A stretch of 64,000 bases of DNA. It comes from Pseudonocardia autotrophica (GTDB lineage Bacteria; Actinomycetota; Actinomycetes; Mycobacteriales; Pseudonocardiaceae). A model generated the notes under the pieces. It did not search any database and was not told the DNA's origin. It worked only from the letters and a program-made list of their open reading frames with translations. Every line of letters begins with the position of its first letter. Positions within the stretch are counted from its first letter, which is position 1. Shown here in pieces: positions 26,035-34,658 of the stretch. Where the stretch lies: positions 1 through 64,000 of the forward strand of contig NZ_JNYD01000038.1 in NCBI RefSeq assembly GCF_000717175.1, written 5' to 3'. A program made the translations under genes and the position numbers.

Positions 26035-27374
26035 ATGGACGCAGGGCCCGTCGGCACCGCGCGCGACCGCCTTCGAGAGGCGATCGCGCAGCTGGCCGAT
26101 GCCGCCGGACCCCACGCTGCTGCCGACGACGTGATCGCCGGGCTCAACGCCTACAGGAGGCCCGACGGAGCCTGGACCGGGCGATGGTCGACGCGCTCCG
26201 GGACCTGCACCGGCGTGGGACCTTCTCCGAGCGCGGCTACCGCTCGCCCACCGGCGCGCTCTCCGACCTACTCGGATGGGAACGCTTCGAAGCCCGGCGC
26301 CGTGTGATTGCCGCGGAGCACGTCTGTGAGGAGATCGGGCTCGACGGCACGGCCCTGCCCGCCCGGCTGCCCGCCACCGCGACCGTGTTCGCCTCCGGCG
26401 AGGCCGCCCTCCGCCACGTCGAGGTCATCGCCCGGCTGCTCGACGGCGGCCCCGCCCGCCGACTCGACCCCGAGACCTGGGCCGGCGCCGAGGTGCAACT
26501 GGCCGCCAAAGCCGCGATCTCCACGCCCTCCGAGCTGCACACCTGGGGCACCCAGCTCCTCGAGCTCCTCGACCAGGACGGCGCCGAACCCGACGACACC
26601 CCACCCGCGCAGCTCAACGAACTGCGGCTCTCGCGCTTCCGCACCCGCCCCGGCGGCAAACTGTCCGGCCGTTACGACGACGCCGCACTCTTCGACGCCA
26701 TCGCCGCCGCCGTGGATGCCGGCGCCGCCCCGCGCGACGCCGACGACCAACGCAGTGCCGCCGAGCGGCAGGCCGAAGCCCTCGCCGAGGTGTGCGCCCA
26801 GGTGCTGTCCCGCGGGCGGCTGCCCGAGACCGGCGGCCGCCGACCCCAGTTGACCGTCACGGTGCGGCTGGAGGACCTGGAGCGCCGCGCGGCGAGCGCC
26901 TCGCTGGAGTTCGGCGGCCAGCTCACCCCGCAGACCCTGCGTCAGTTGGCGTGTGACGCGGCGGTCATCCCCGTCGTCCTCGACGGCACCGGCGTTCCAC
27001 TCGACATCGGCCGCCTCTCCCGCACCGTCCCCGACGGGCTGCGCCGCGCCGTGACCGTGCGCGACCGCGGCTGCGCCTTCCCCGGCTGCGACCGCCCACC
27101 CTCCTGGTGCGACATCCACCACGTGCGCGAATGGCAACACGGCGGCCCGACCAGCCTGGGCAACCTCGTCATGCTCTGCACCGTCCACCACCGGCTGATC
27201 CACCACTCCCACACCTGGCCCATTCACGGTCTCCCTCGGCGGCCTGCCGGCGCAGCCTGGTGGACGCCAGACGTCGCAATTCGCCGAGCGTCCACGCTTC
27301 GCCGAGGCTTTCGGGACCGGATCGGGTACCCGGACGGCCGGTCCCGGAGGGGTGCCCGGCTCCTCCGCCGGTGA
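26035..27374 (+). pseudogene. DUF222 / HNH endonuclease (13E12 family), apparently frameshifted
   Basis: The start (ATG 26035, MDAGPVGTARDRLREAIAQL) reads well to VIAGLNA, ending at 26151; the family-like continuation LQEARRSLDRAMVDALRDLH then lies in another frame that begins at 26151. The two overlap by one C, as if a C had been lost from GCC-CTA. After the shift about 407 residues follow: DUF222 region (VIAAEHVCEEIGL, QLAAKAAIS), then the HNH nuclease: CAFPGCDRPPSWCDIHHVREW, GGPTSLGNLVMLCTVHHRLIHH, with zinc-binding Cys and catalytic His. Whether this is a dead gene, a sequencing error or a downstream start at 26184 cannot be decided here. An SOS box lies before it. Confidence 0.72.
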
Positions 27375-27471
27375 AGGGAGAGCCCGTGGTCAGGTCAGCG
27401 GTGGGTGTGATCCCGGAGCGAGCGACGCGGCCCGGTGCGCGCGCCCGGACGTCCCGGAGCGGAGGTGGCCC

Positions 27472-27786
27472 GTGTCCGTGACGACCACGCGTTCGGCCGG
27501 TTCACCGGTCCACCGGCACCGGAACGACTCGAACCTCGCCGACGTCGTCGAGCTCATCCTCGACCGTGGCCTCGTGATCGACGTGTTCGTGCGGGTCTCC
27601 CTGCTCGGACTCGAGATCCTCACGATCGACATCCGGATCGTGGTCGCGAGCGTCGACACGTTCCTGCAGTACGCGGAGGCGACCGATCGCCTGTATCTGT
27701 ACGGCACGAGTGCACGGCGCCGCCTGCCCGCCGGGGACCGGGACGGCGAGGACGACGCCGGGTACGACGCCGAGGACGAGGGGTGA
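27472..27786 (+). CDS. gvpA: Gas vesicle structural protein, GvpA-like
   Basis: 104 residues; GTG at 27472 with GGAGGTG upstream. Core LADVVELILDRGLVIDVFVRVSLLGLEILTIDIRIVVASVDTFLQYAEA (in parts: LVIDVFVRVSLLGLEIL and IRIVVASVDTFLQYAEA) matches the GvpA wall protein, which packs as ribs around the gas space; the GvpA positions VIDxxVRVSLxGxE are all present, so A fits better than J. Differences: a 25-residue basic N-terminal extension and an acidic tail (GDRDGEDDAGYDAEDEG). gvpO follows by GTGA overlap. No gvpF, G, L, K or N was found in the window. Confidence 0.8.
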   Translation: MSVTTTRSAGSPVHRHRNDSNLADVVELILDRGLVIDVFVRVSLLGLEILTIDIRIVVASVDTFLQYAEATDRLYLYGTSARRRLPAGDRDGEDDAGYDAEDEG

Positions 27787-28415
27787 GCGTGATGGCCGAC
27801 GACGAGAACCCGACGACGCCGCGCCGTCGACGGAGCGCCCGGACGAGGTCCGCGCGGGCCGAGAAGGCCGCGCCGGCGTCGGAGGAGGTCCGGGAGGACG
27901 ACGGCGCGGACACCGCGGAGGAGGAACCCACCGACGACGGCGCCGAGGAGGAGGCCACGGGTACGGCGACCGGCGAGGAGGAGACCGGCGAGGAGGAGAC
28001 CGGCGAGGAGGAGCCCGGCGAGGAGGAGCCCGGCGAGGAGGAGCCCGGCGAGGAGGAGCCCGGCGAGGAGGAGCCCGGCGAGGAGGAGCCCGGCGGGCAG
28101 GACGGTGCGGCGCGGAAGGGGCGCACCGACGGCTCCGGCGGCGACCGGCCGGGCGGGTCCATCGTCCGGGTGGCACGCCGGGCGGCGGAGCACGTCCGGG
28201 TGCTGACCGGGCGGCACCCGGAGAGCGTGGTCTCGATCGAGCCGCGGGACGGCAACTGGTGCGTCGGCGTCGAGGTCGTCGAGACGCACCGCATCCCGGA
28301 CTCGGCGGACATCCTCGCGATCTACGAGGTGCTCGTCCGGCCCGACGGCGACCTGCTGTCGTACCGGCGGGTCCGGCGCTACACGCGCGGTCAGGTCGAC
28401 CGGCCGTGGCGGTGA
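27783..28415 (+). CDS. gvpO: Gas vesicle protein GvpO with acidic repeat N-terminus
   Basis: 210 residues from the GTG at 27783, overlapping the gvpA stop; GTG 27789 and ATG 27792 are alternatives. Residues 1-35 are basic (TPRRRRSARTRSARAEKAA), 36-105 very acidic with eight copies of GEEE[TP], and only the last 85 or so form the GvpO domain: HVRVLTGRHPESVVSIEP, NWCVGVEVVETHRIPDSADILAIYEV, YRRVRRYTRGQ. GvpO is essential for vesicle formation in haloarchaea and is common in actinobacterial gvp clusters. The long charged extension is unusual. Confidence 0.82.
   Translation: MSVMADDENPTTPRRRRSARTRSARAEKAAPASEEVREDDGADTAEEEPTDDGAEEEATGTATGEEETGEEETGEEEPGEEEPGEEEPGEEEPGEEEPGEEEPGGQDGAARKGRTDGSGGDRPGGSIVRVARRAAEHVRVLTGRHPESVVSIEPRDGNWCVGVEVVETHRIPDSADILAIYEVLVRPDGDLLSYRRVRRYTRGQVDRPWR
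27972..28091 (+). repeat. 15-bp tandem repeat in gvpO (eight units)
   Basis: GGCGAGGAGGAG followed by ACC (first two units) or CCC (last six) repeats eight times in frame, encoding GEEET or GEEEP. Likely grown by slippage. Confidence 0.92.
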
Positions 28416-28600
28416 CGCGCGGCGCCGAGGCGTCCGCCACGGCCTCCGCCCCGCCGATCGGCCCCGTCACGTCCCCTGATCGGCACGTCCTCGCGAGGCG
28501 ACCGGAGTCTTTTCTCCGCGATCGCGGTGCCCGGGGTTGGCGCGGGCGAGCGGTGGGGGATCCGCCCGCCCGACAGCACCCACGCGAGGAGGAGGCGACG

Positions 28601-30280
28601 ATGTCGTCAGCACAACCCGCCGCTGGATCCGGACCGGCCCCGTCCGGCTCGTCCGAGCGGATCCAGGACGCGATGATCGCGTTCAACGACGAGGTCTTCG
28701 AGACCCTGCAGAAGCTGCTCAAGGCCCAGCAGGAGCTGGTCCGCGCCGTCATCGCGGCCTCGGAGCCGGGCTCGGCCGCGTCGGACGGGGGCGGGCAGGA
28801 CGAGCGCGGGCCGGCGGACTCGGGCGCGGACGACGACGCCCAGCCGGAGGTCATCTTCCCGCTCGACACCGAGACCGAGTCGCCCGAGAGCGGGGCCGAC
28901 GAGGGCGCGGACGCGGAGGCCGACGAGGCCGCGGAGAGCGCCGAGGCCGAGGGCGACGAGGAGCCTGCGGCCGAGGCGGACGGGGGCGCCGAGGACAAGA
29001 CACCGCCCGACGCGGACTGGGTGCTCGACGCCGAGGCCGCGGGAGCCGTCGACGACGAGGACGACGAGGCCGAGAGCGACGACGCGCTGGACGCCGAGGC
29101 CGACGAGGGTGCCGAGGCCGAGGGCGACGACGGTGCCGAGGCCGAGGCCGACGAGGGCGCCGAGGACGAAGCGGGCGAGGGCCTGGACGACGAGGCTGAC
29201 GAGGGCGCGGAGGACGAGGTCGACGAGGGCCCGGAGGACGAGGTCGACGAGGGCGCGGAGGACGAGGTCGACGAGGGCCCGGAGGACGAGGCTGACGAGG
29301 GTGTCGAGGCTGAGGCCGACGAGGGTGCGGAAGACGAAGCGGACGAGGCCGTCGAGGACGAAGCTGACGAGGGCCTCGAGGACGAAGCCGAGTACGAAGC
29401 CGACGACGGTGTCGAGGACGAAGCTGACGAGGGCGTCGGGGACGAAGCCGACGAAGGCTTGGACGACGAGGCTGACGAGGGCCCGGAGGACGAGACCGAC
29501 GAGGGTGTCGAGGCTGAGGCCGACGAGGACGTCGAGGACGAAGCGGACGACCGTGCCGAGGACGAATCCGGCGAGGGCCTGGACGACGAGGCCGACGAGG
29601 ACGTCGAGGCTGAGGCCGACGAGGGTGCCGAGGACGAAGCCGAGTACGAAGCCGACGACGGTACCGAGGACGAAGCTGACGAGGGCGTCGAGGACGAAGC
29701 CGAGTACGAAGCCGACGACGAACTGGACGCCGAGGCTGACGAGGGCCCGCAGGACGAGGCTTACGAGGGTGCCGAGGCTGACGCCGACGAGGGTGCCGAC
29801 GACATAGACGACGAGGGCCTGGAGGACGAGGCTGACGAGGGTGCCGAGGCTGAGGCCGACGAGGGTGCCGACGACGTAGACGACGAGGGCCTGGAGGACG
29901 AGGCCGACGGGGGCCTGGAGGACGAGGCCGACGGGGGCCTGGAGGACGAGGCCGACGAGGGCCTGGAGGACGAGGCCGACCAGGGCGCCGAGGACGAGGC
30001 CGAGGGCGACGAGGATCCCGACGGGATGTCCGACGAGGAGGTTCGCGTGGTCGCCGACGCGATGGTCGAGGCGCTGAACGCGGCCGCCGCGGACGAGGGC
30101 TCCTCGGACGGTCCCGACGACTCCGCCGACGATTCCGCCGACAGCCCCGCCGCCGAGGACGCAACCGACTCCACGGACGACCCGGGCGAGGGTGGGGCCA
30201 AGCGATCGAAGAAGCGAGCGAAGTCCACGCGTGGCGGCAAGTCCCGTCGGGGCAAGGCGCGCGCGGCGGCCGACGGGTGA
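28601..30280 (+). CDS. Giant acidic repeat protein behind the gas-vesicle genes
   Basis: 559 residues; ATG at 28601 with GAGGAGGAGG upstream. Residues 15-55 form the one ordered-looking part, an amphipathic helix: RIQDAMIAFNDEVFETLQKL then LKAQQELVRAVIAAS. Residues 60-470 are overwhelmingly Asp, Glu, Ala and Gly, dominated by an 8-residue theme of the form ADEGxEDE in dozens of variants. A second helix (SDEEVRVVADAMVEALNAAA) follows, and the tail is abruptly basic (KRSKKRAKSTRGGKSRRGKARA). No family was recognised. Position after gvpA-gvpO suggests a vesicle-linked role, for instance a surface or GvpC-like part, but this is inference. A strong hairpin ends the gene. Confidence 0.75.
   Translation: MSSAQPAAGSGPAPSGSSERIQDAMIAFNDEVFETLQKLLKAQQELVRAVIAASEPGSAASDGGGQDERGPADSGADDDAQPEVIFPLDTETESPESGADEGADAEADEAAESAEAEGDEEPAAEADGGAEDKTPPDADWVLDAEAAGAVDDEDDEAESDDALDAEADEGAEAEGDDGAEAEADEGAEDEAGEGLDDEADEGAEDEVDEGPEDEVDEGAEDEVDEGPEDEADEGVEAEADEGAEDEADEAVEDEADEGLEDEAEYEADDGVEDEADEGVGDEADEGLDDEADEGPEDETDEGVEAEADEDVEDEADDRAEDESGEGLDDEADEDVEAEADEGAEDEAEYEADDGTEDEADEGVEDEAEYEADDELDAEADEGPQDEAYEGAEADADEGADDIDDEGLEDEADEGAEAEADEGADDVDDEGLEDEADGGLEDEADGGLEDEADEGLEDEADQGAEDEAEGDEDPDGMSDEEVRVVADAMVEALNAAAADEGSSDGPDDSADDSADSPAAEDATDSTDDPGEGGAKRSKKRAKSTRGGKSRRGKARAAADG
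29090..30010 (+). repeat. Degenerate 24-bp coding repeat array
   Basis: Repeats of roughly 24 bases (theme GAGGACGAGGCTGACGAGGG) encode 8-residue acidic units. Units differ by single bases, and a few units are replaced by EYEADD blocks at 29389, 29641 and 29701, which themselves look copied as longer blocks. Confidence 0.85.
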
Positions 30281-30291
30281 TTCCCGGGCGT

Positions 30292-30317
30292 CGGGGGCGG
30301 CGCCACCGCCGCCCCCG
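30292..30317 (+). terminator. Terminator hairpin after the acidic repeat gene
   Basis: Perfect 11-bp GC stem CGGGGGCGGCG / CGCCGCCCCCG with loop CCAC, 12 bases after the stop. Confidence 0.75.
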
Positions 30318-30385
30318 GCCCACCCGATCAGCGGGTCCGGTCACGGTGCGGGTACGGGGGAGGCACGGGCCGGTAACCTGATCGC

Positions 30386-31396
30386 GTGCGACTGGGTGTG
30401 CTCGACGTCGGCTCCAACACCGTGCACCTGCTGGTGGTGGACGCCCACAGGGGAGGCCACCCGACCCCCGCGACCTCGCAGAAGGCCGAATTGCGGCTGG
30501 CCGAGCACCTGCAACCGGACGGCGCGCTGAGCAGGATCGGCGTCGACTCGCTGATCGCCGCGGTGCACACCGCGCGGGACTCCGCCGCCGAGCTGGGGTG
30601 CGACGACCTGCTGGCCTTCGCCACCTCCGCACTGCGGGACGCGACGAACTCCGCCGCCGTGCTGGCGAAGGTCCGCGCCGACACCGGGGTCGCCCTCGAG
30701 GTGCTGCCGGGCGAGGACGAGGCGCGCTACACGTTCCTCGCCGTCCGCCGCTGGTACGGCTGGTCGGCCGGGCGGCTGCTGTGCCTCGACATCGGCGGGG
30801 GCTCACTGGAGCTCGCGGCGGGCCGCGACGAGCACCCGGCGGCGGCCGCGTCGCTGCCGCTCGGGGCGGGCCGGCTGACCCGCGAGTGGTTCACCGGGGA
30901 CCCGCCGTCCCGCCGCGAGGTCGAGGCGCTGCGGGAGAAGGTCGACGCCGATCTCGCGCCGGTCGCGCGCGAGCTGCGGAAGCTGGGGGAGCCGGACCTG
31001 GTCGTCGGCACCTCGAAGACCTTCCGGTCCCTGGCCCGCCTGACGGGTGCGGCGCCCTCCGGCGCGGGCATCCGGGCCCGGCGGGTGCTGACCCACGCGG
31101 GGCTGCGGCAGCTCGGGTCGTTCATCAGCCGGATGTCGTCCGGGGACCTCGCGGAGCTGGAGGGCGTGAGCCCGAGCCGGGCACACCAGCTCGTCGCCGG
31201 GGCGGTCGTCGCGGAGGCCGCGATGCGGGCCCTGAAGATCACCGAACTCGATCTCTGCCCGTGGGCGTTGCGCGAGGGAGTGATCCTCCGGCGGCTCGAC
31301 ACCCTCGACGGGTCGACCAGGGACGACCGCTCGGCGCACGACGCGCCCGGATCACTTGGACGCTTGACGTCGTACGAGGCACGGTGTAGCGGATGA
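30386..31396 (+). CDS. Ppx/GppA family phosphatase
   Basis: 336 residues. Actin-like ATPase fold: [17 protein letters not shown] is phosphate loop 1, ALRDATNS follows, [15 protein letters not shown] is phosphate loop 2, and [14 protein letters not shown] is a third conserved patch. Such enzymes cut polyphosphate from the end or pppGpp. The single-domain length matches the mycobacterial Ppx1 (Rv0496) rather than the two-domain E. coli type. GTG at 30386 is the only sensible start. The next gene begins by ATGA overlap. Confidence 0.9.
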   Translation: MRLGVLDVGSNTVHLLVVDAHRGGHPTPATSQKAELRLAEHLQPDGALSRIGVDSLIAAVHTARDSAAELGCDDLLAFATSALRDATNSAAVLAKVRADTGVALEVLPGEDEARYTFLAVRRWYGWSAGRLLCLDIGGGSLELAAGRDEHPAAAASLPLGAGRLTREWFTGDPPSRREVEALREKVDADLAPVARELRKLGEPDLVVGTSKTFRSLARLTGAAPSGAGIRARRVLTHAGLRQLGSFISRMSSGDLAELEGVSPSRAHQLVAGAVVAEAAMRALKITELDLCPWALREGVILRRLDTLDGSTRDDRSAHDAPGSLGRLTSYEARCSG

Positions 31397-32862
31397 GTTC
31401 AGAGACCGACCAGCCGAGACAGCGCACGGTCGCCGAGCTGCTCGCCGAGAACGGCGGGGGATCGGCGTCCGGGCGGCGTCGACGGCGCCGCGAGGCCGAC
31501 GACGCGGGCGCCGAGGCGGCGGGCGGTCCTCCCGCTGCGGAGGGCCCGGGCGTCCCCGGCCGCCACGGCGGTACACAGGCGTGGCGTGCCGAACCGGCCC
31601 CGGAGGCCCCGGCTGCCCCCGCCGAGCCCTGGCGCACCGCCCAGCCGGCGGGCAGCGCCTGGGAGCGCGGCCGCCAGGGCGGCCCGCGCCTCGAGCGCGA
31701 CGCCGAGGAGGAGTCCGGCGACGACCGGGGCACCGGGTTCGGCCCGGGTGCCCGGCCGAACGGCGCGGCCCCGGGCGGGTTCGCCCCGCGCGGCTTCGGC
31801 CGCCCCGACGACGACGCCCCGCAGAACGGCTTCGCGCGCCCCGGCGCCGGTCCCAACGGCTTCGGTCCCGGTCAGGCCGGTCCGCAGCGCCCCGGCCAGA
31901 ACGGCTTCGGCCCGGCCGGACAGGACGCGCAGAACGGTTTCGGCCGGGGCGCCCCGAGCCAGAACGGCGCCCCCCAGAACGGTGCCCCTACCGGCCTCGG
32001 CCAGCCACGCACCTGGCAGAACGCGAACCAGAACGGCCCAGGCCAGAACGGCCCCGGCCAGTCCGGCGCGAGCGTCCAGGACCGCCCCGGCCCACCCGCC
32101 GCGGCAGCGAACGAGCCCGACTTCGGCCGCGCCCCCCACCGGCCCGACCCGCCCGCGCAGGGCGGCTGGGCCGCGAACACGGCGTCGGCCGGCACCGTCG
32201 GCCTGCCCACCGAGGCGGGACGTACCGGTGCACCCGAACGGTCCCCCTGGGCCCCGAACGGTCGCCCCGGGCGACCGGGGGAGCCGGGTACCGAGCAGCT
32301 CGGCCGCGTCCGCGCGCCGCAGGACGAGCCGCTGACCGCCCCGTTCGGCTCCGTCTACGGGGGTCCGCCCATCCAGCTCGGCGGCCGGCCCGTCCACGAC
32401 GACGAGGACGCAGGCCCGCCCACCCAGTTCGGCGCCCCGCCCCTCCACGACGAGGACGACGACGACGCCGGACCGCCCACCCAGCTGGGTGCGCCTGCCC
32501 TCGACGACGAGGACGACGACGACACCTACCACGCCCCGGCGGGCCTGGGCAGGCGTGCGCCGGTCGAGCCCGACGAGGAGGACGAGGAGGAGGGCGAGGG
32601 CACGCCGCAGGGCTGGGCCGTCGTCATCGGCCAGTGGATCGCGGGCGCCCTGGTCGGCGCCGCGGTCTGGGTCGGCTTCCGGTACCTCTGGTTCAACCTG
32701 CCGGTGGTCGCCCTGGCCGCCGCGGTGATCATCACGGTCGGCCTGGTGCTCGGGGTCCGCGCCCTGCTGCGCAACGACGACCTGCGCACCACCGCCTTCG
32801 CGGTGGGTGTGGGCCTGCTGTTGACCGTCTCGCCCGCGATCCTGGTACTCCTGGAACGGTGA
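31393..32862 (+). CDS. Disordered-N-terminus membrane protein (Rv0497 type)
   Basis: 489 residues. Starts with the conserved [14 protein letters not shown] and a basic patch (SGRRRRRRE). Residues 60-300 are Pro/Gly/Asn/Gln-rich, with many QNG[FA] and NG-P repeats; 320-400 contain two near-repeats ([34 protein letters not shown]). Three membrane spans close the protein. Mycobacterial Rv0497, also after ppx, shares the ends but lacks such a long middle. Function unknown. Overlaps the ppx stop and is itself overlapped by the next gene, so the three form one unit. Confidence 0.78.
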   Translation: MSSETDQPRQRTVAELLAENGGGSASGRRRRRREADDAGAEAAGGPPAAEGPGVPGRHGGTQAWRAEPAPEAPAAPAEPWRTAQPAGSAWERGRQGGPRLERDAEEESGDDRGTGFGPGARPNGAAPGGFAPRGFGRPDDDAPQNGFARPGAGPNGFGPGQAGPQRPGQNGFGPAGQDAQNGFGRGAPSQNGAPQNGAPTGLGQPRTWQNANQNGPGQNGPGQSGASVQDRPGPPAAAANEPDFGRAPHRPDPPAQGGWAANTASAGTVGLPTEAGRTGAPERSPWAPNGRPGRPGEPGTEQLGRVRAPQDEPLTAPFGSVYGGPPIQLGGRPVHDDEDAGPPTQFGAPPLHDEDDDDAGPPTQLGAPALDDEDDDDTYHAPAGLGRRAPVEPDEEDEEEGEGTPQGWAVVIGQWIAGALVGAAVWVGFRYLWFNLPVVALAAAVIITVGLVLGVRALLRNDDLRTTAFAVGVGLLLTVSPAILVLLER

Positions 32863-33719
32863 CCTCCCCGCCGGTCGCCCTGTCCACCGCCTCGGTCTAC
32901 CCGGAGCCCGCCGCGGCGGCGTTCGAGCTGGCCGCGGAGCTGGGCTACGACGGCGTCGAGCTGATGGTCTGGACGGACCCGGTGTCGCAGGACGCCCGGG
33001 CCGTCGAGCGGCTCGCGGAGCGGTACGGGGTGCCGGTGCTGGCCGTGCACGCACCCTGCCTGGCCGTCACGCAGCGGGTGTGGGGGTCGGACCCGATCGC
33101 CCGGATCCGCCGGTCCGTCGCGGCCGCGGAGCGGTTCGGGGCGCGGACCGTCGTGCTGCACCCGCCGTTCCGCTGGCAGAGGCGCTACGCCGCGGTGTTC
33201 GCCGACGAGGTGGCCCGGGCGGGGGAGCGGTCGGGCGTGCGGCTCGCCGTCGAGAACATGTTCCCGGTGTCGCGGGGCCGGGTCCGCACCGTGCCCTACG
33301 CCCCCGGTTTCGACCCGACCGCCGTCGGCCACAGCTTCTACACGCTCGACCTCTCGCACACCGCAGCCGCCGGGTCGGACGCGCTGGCCATGCTCGACCG
33401 CATGGGGGACGGGCTGGTCCACCTGCACCTGACGGACGGCTCCGGCGGCCCGCGGGACGAGCACCTGATCCCCGGGCGCGGCACGCAGCCCTGCGCCGAG
33501 GTGTGCGAGCGGCTGGCGACGGGCCGGTTCGCGAGCGAGGGCGTGGTGGTCCTGGAGGTGAGCACGCGGCGCTGCCGGACCCGGGACCAGCGGTCGGCGA
33601 TGCTGGCCGAGGCCCTGGTCTACGCGCGCCTGCACCTGGTCGCACCGGTTCCGCCGGTGTTGACCATCCCGACCATCCCGGAGCAGACGCCCCTGCCGGA
33701 GCCCGCCCCGCAGGGCTGA
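32859..33719 (+). CDS. Sugar phosphate isomerase/epimerase-like TIM barrel
   Basis: 286 residues; GTG at 32859 overlaps the upstream stop. An AP-endonuclease-2 type barrel: STASVYPEPAAAAFELAAELGYDGVELMVW, AVHAPCLAVTQRVWG, ARTVVLHPPFRWQ, RLAVENMFP, FYTLDLSHTAA, LVHLHLTDG, DEHLIPGRGTQP, VVLEVST. His and Glu residues in these strands match the metal-binding set. Corresponds in position to Rv0498. The substrate is unknown. Transcribed with ppx and the membrane protein. Confidence 0.85.
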   Translation: MTSPPVALSTASVYPEPAAAAFELAAELGYDGVELMVWTDPVSQDARAVERLAERYGVPVLAVHAPCLAVTQRVWGSDPIARIRRSVAAAERFGARTVVLHPPFRWQRRYAAVFADEVARAGERSGVRLAVENMFPVSRGRVRTVPYAPGFDPTAVGHSFYTLDLSHTAAAGSDALAMLDRMGDGLVHLHLTDGSGGPRDEHLIPGRGTQPCAEVCERLATGRFASEGVVVLEVSTRRCRTRDQRSAMLAEALVYARLHLVAPVPPVLTIPTIPEQTPLPEPAPQG

Positions 33720-33769
33720 GCGGCGCGCGTCACACCGCCGGAGCGCGTCCGGCGTGATACGACCGTTTC

Positions 33770-34609
33770 ATGGCTCCCACCGATGTGACCGTCGATCGGC
33801 CGTTCGCGGCGTCCACCGTGCTGACCGACGAGGGCGGGGGCCGCTTCACCGCGGAGCTCGGCACGCTGTTCTCCATCGGCGGCAAGGCCCACGGCGGCCT
33901 GCTGATGGTCCTGCTGACCAAGGCGGCGATCGCGAGGCTGAACGCCGAGCACGGCGGGGACACCGAGCTCGACCCGGTGGTCGTCGGGACGGAGTTCCTG
34001 CGCGCCCCGGAGCTGGGCACGGTGGAGCTCGAGACGGACGTGCTGAAGCTGGGCAGGCAGGCGTCGGTCGCCGCCGCCCGGATGACCCAGAACGGCAGGC
34101 TCCTGCTCTCGGCCACCGTCACGGCGGGAGCACTGCCCGACGCCGACCCGAGCTGGCTGGCCGAGTCCCCGATGCCGCTGGAGCCGCCGGCGGACGCGAT
34201 CGACTTCGTGCCGGACGTCCGGACCCCCGGCGAGGGGCTGGCCGCCGCCACCGAGGCGCGCTACGACCCGGCCACGATGGCCTTCCTGCGCAAGGAGACC
34301 GCGGACCCGGTGGTGCGGGGCTGGATGCGGCCGCGCGGGGAGGACCCGGACCCGTTGTTCGCGCTGCTCGCCGGGGACGCGCTGCCGCCGACCGTGTTCA
34401 ACCGGGGCGGCGGGCGCGGCTGGGCGCCGACCGTGCAGCTCACCGCGATGCTGCGGGCGCGGCCGGCGCCGGGCTGGCTGGCGCTGGAGTCGCGCTCGCA
34501 GATGATCGCCGGGACCTGGTTCGACGAGGACTGCACCGTCCGCGACGCGACGGGCCGGGTGGTCTGCCAGGCCCGCCAGCTCGCGCTCTCCCCGCTCCCG
34601 CGCCGATAG
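33770..34609 (+). CDS. Acyl-CoA thioesterase family protein (double hotdog)
   Basis: 279 residues. Two hotdog halves: N-terminal part with FSIGGKAHGGLLMVLLTKAA (helix after an HGG turn) and VVGTEFLRAPELGTVELETDVLKLGRQASVAAARMTQNG; C-terminal part with WAPTVQLTAMLRARPAPGWLALESRSQMIAGTWFDEDCTVRDATGRVVCQARQLAL, shown here in sections. This is the TesB-like/4HBT_3 layout common in actinobacteria. Hydrolysis of acyl-CoA is the family activity; the chain length is not known. ATG at 33770. Confidence 0.8.
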   Translation: MAPTDVTVDRPFAASTVLTDEGGGRFTAELGTLFSIGGKAHGGLLMVLLTKAAIARLNAEHGGDTELDPVVVGTEFLRAPELGTVELETDVLKLGRQASVAAARMTQNGRLLLSATVTAGALPDADPSWLAESPMPLEPPADAIDFVPDVRTPGEGLAAATEARYDPATMAFLRKETADPVVRGWMRPRGEDPDPLFALLAGDALPPTVFNRGGGRGWAPTVQLTAMLRARPAPGWLALESRSQMIAGTWFDEDCTVRDATGRVVCQARQLALSPLPRR

Positions 34610-34658
34610 CCGCGCACCCTCCCCGACCAGCCCGGATTCCGGCGGTTACCGTCGATCC

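Noticed and set aside
26035..27374. Insertion sequence or transposon
   Set aside because: DUF222/HNH genes are repeat-family genes, but no terminal inverted repeats, target duplication or transposase was seen.
27472..27786. GvpJ instead of GvpA
   Set aside because: The VIDxxVRVSLxGxE and IRIVVASVDTFLQYAEA segments follow the GvpA pattern more closely, although short relatives are hard to tell apart.
28601..30280. Histone-like or chromatin protein
   Set aside because: The basic tail is short and the bulk is acidic; no HU or H1 motif was found. Left as unknown, linked to gas-vesicle genes only by position.
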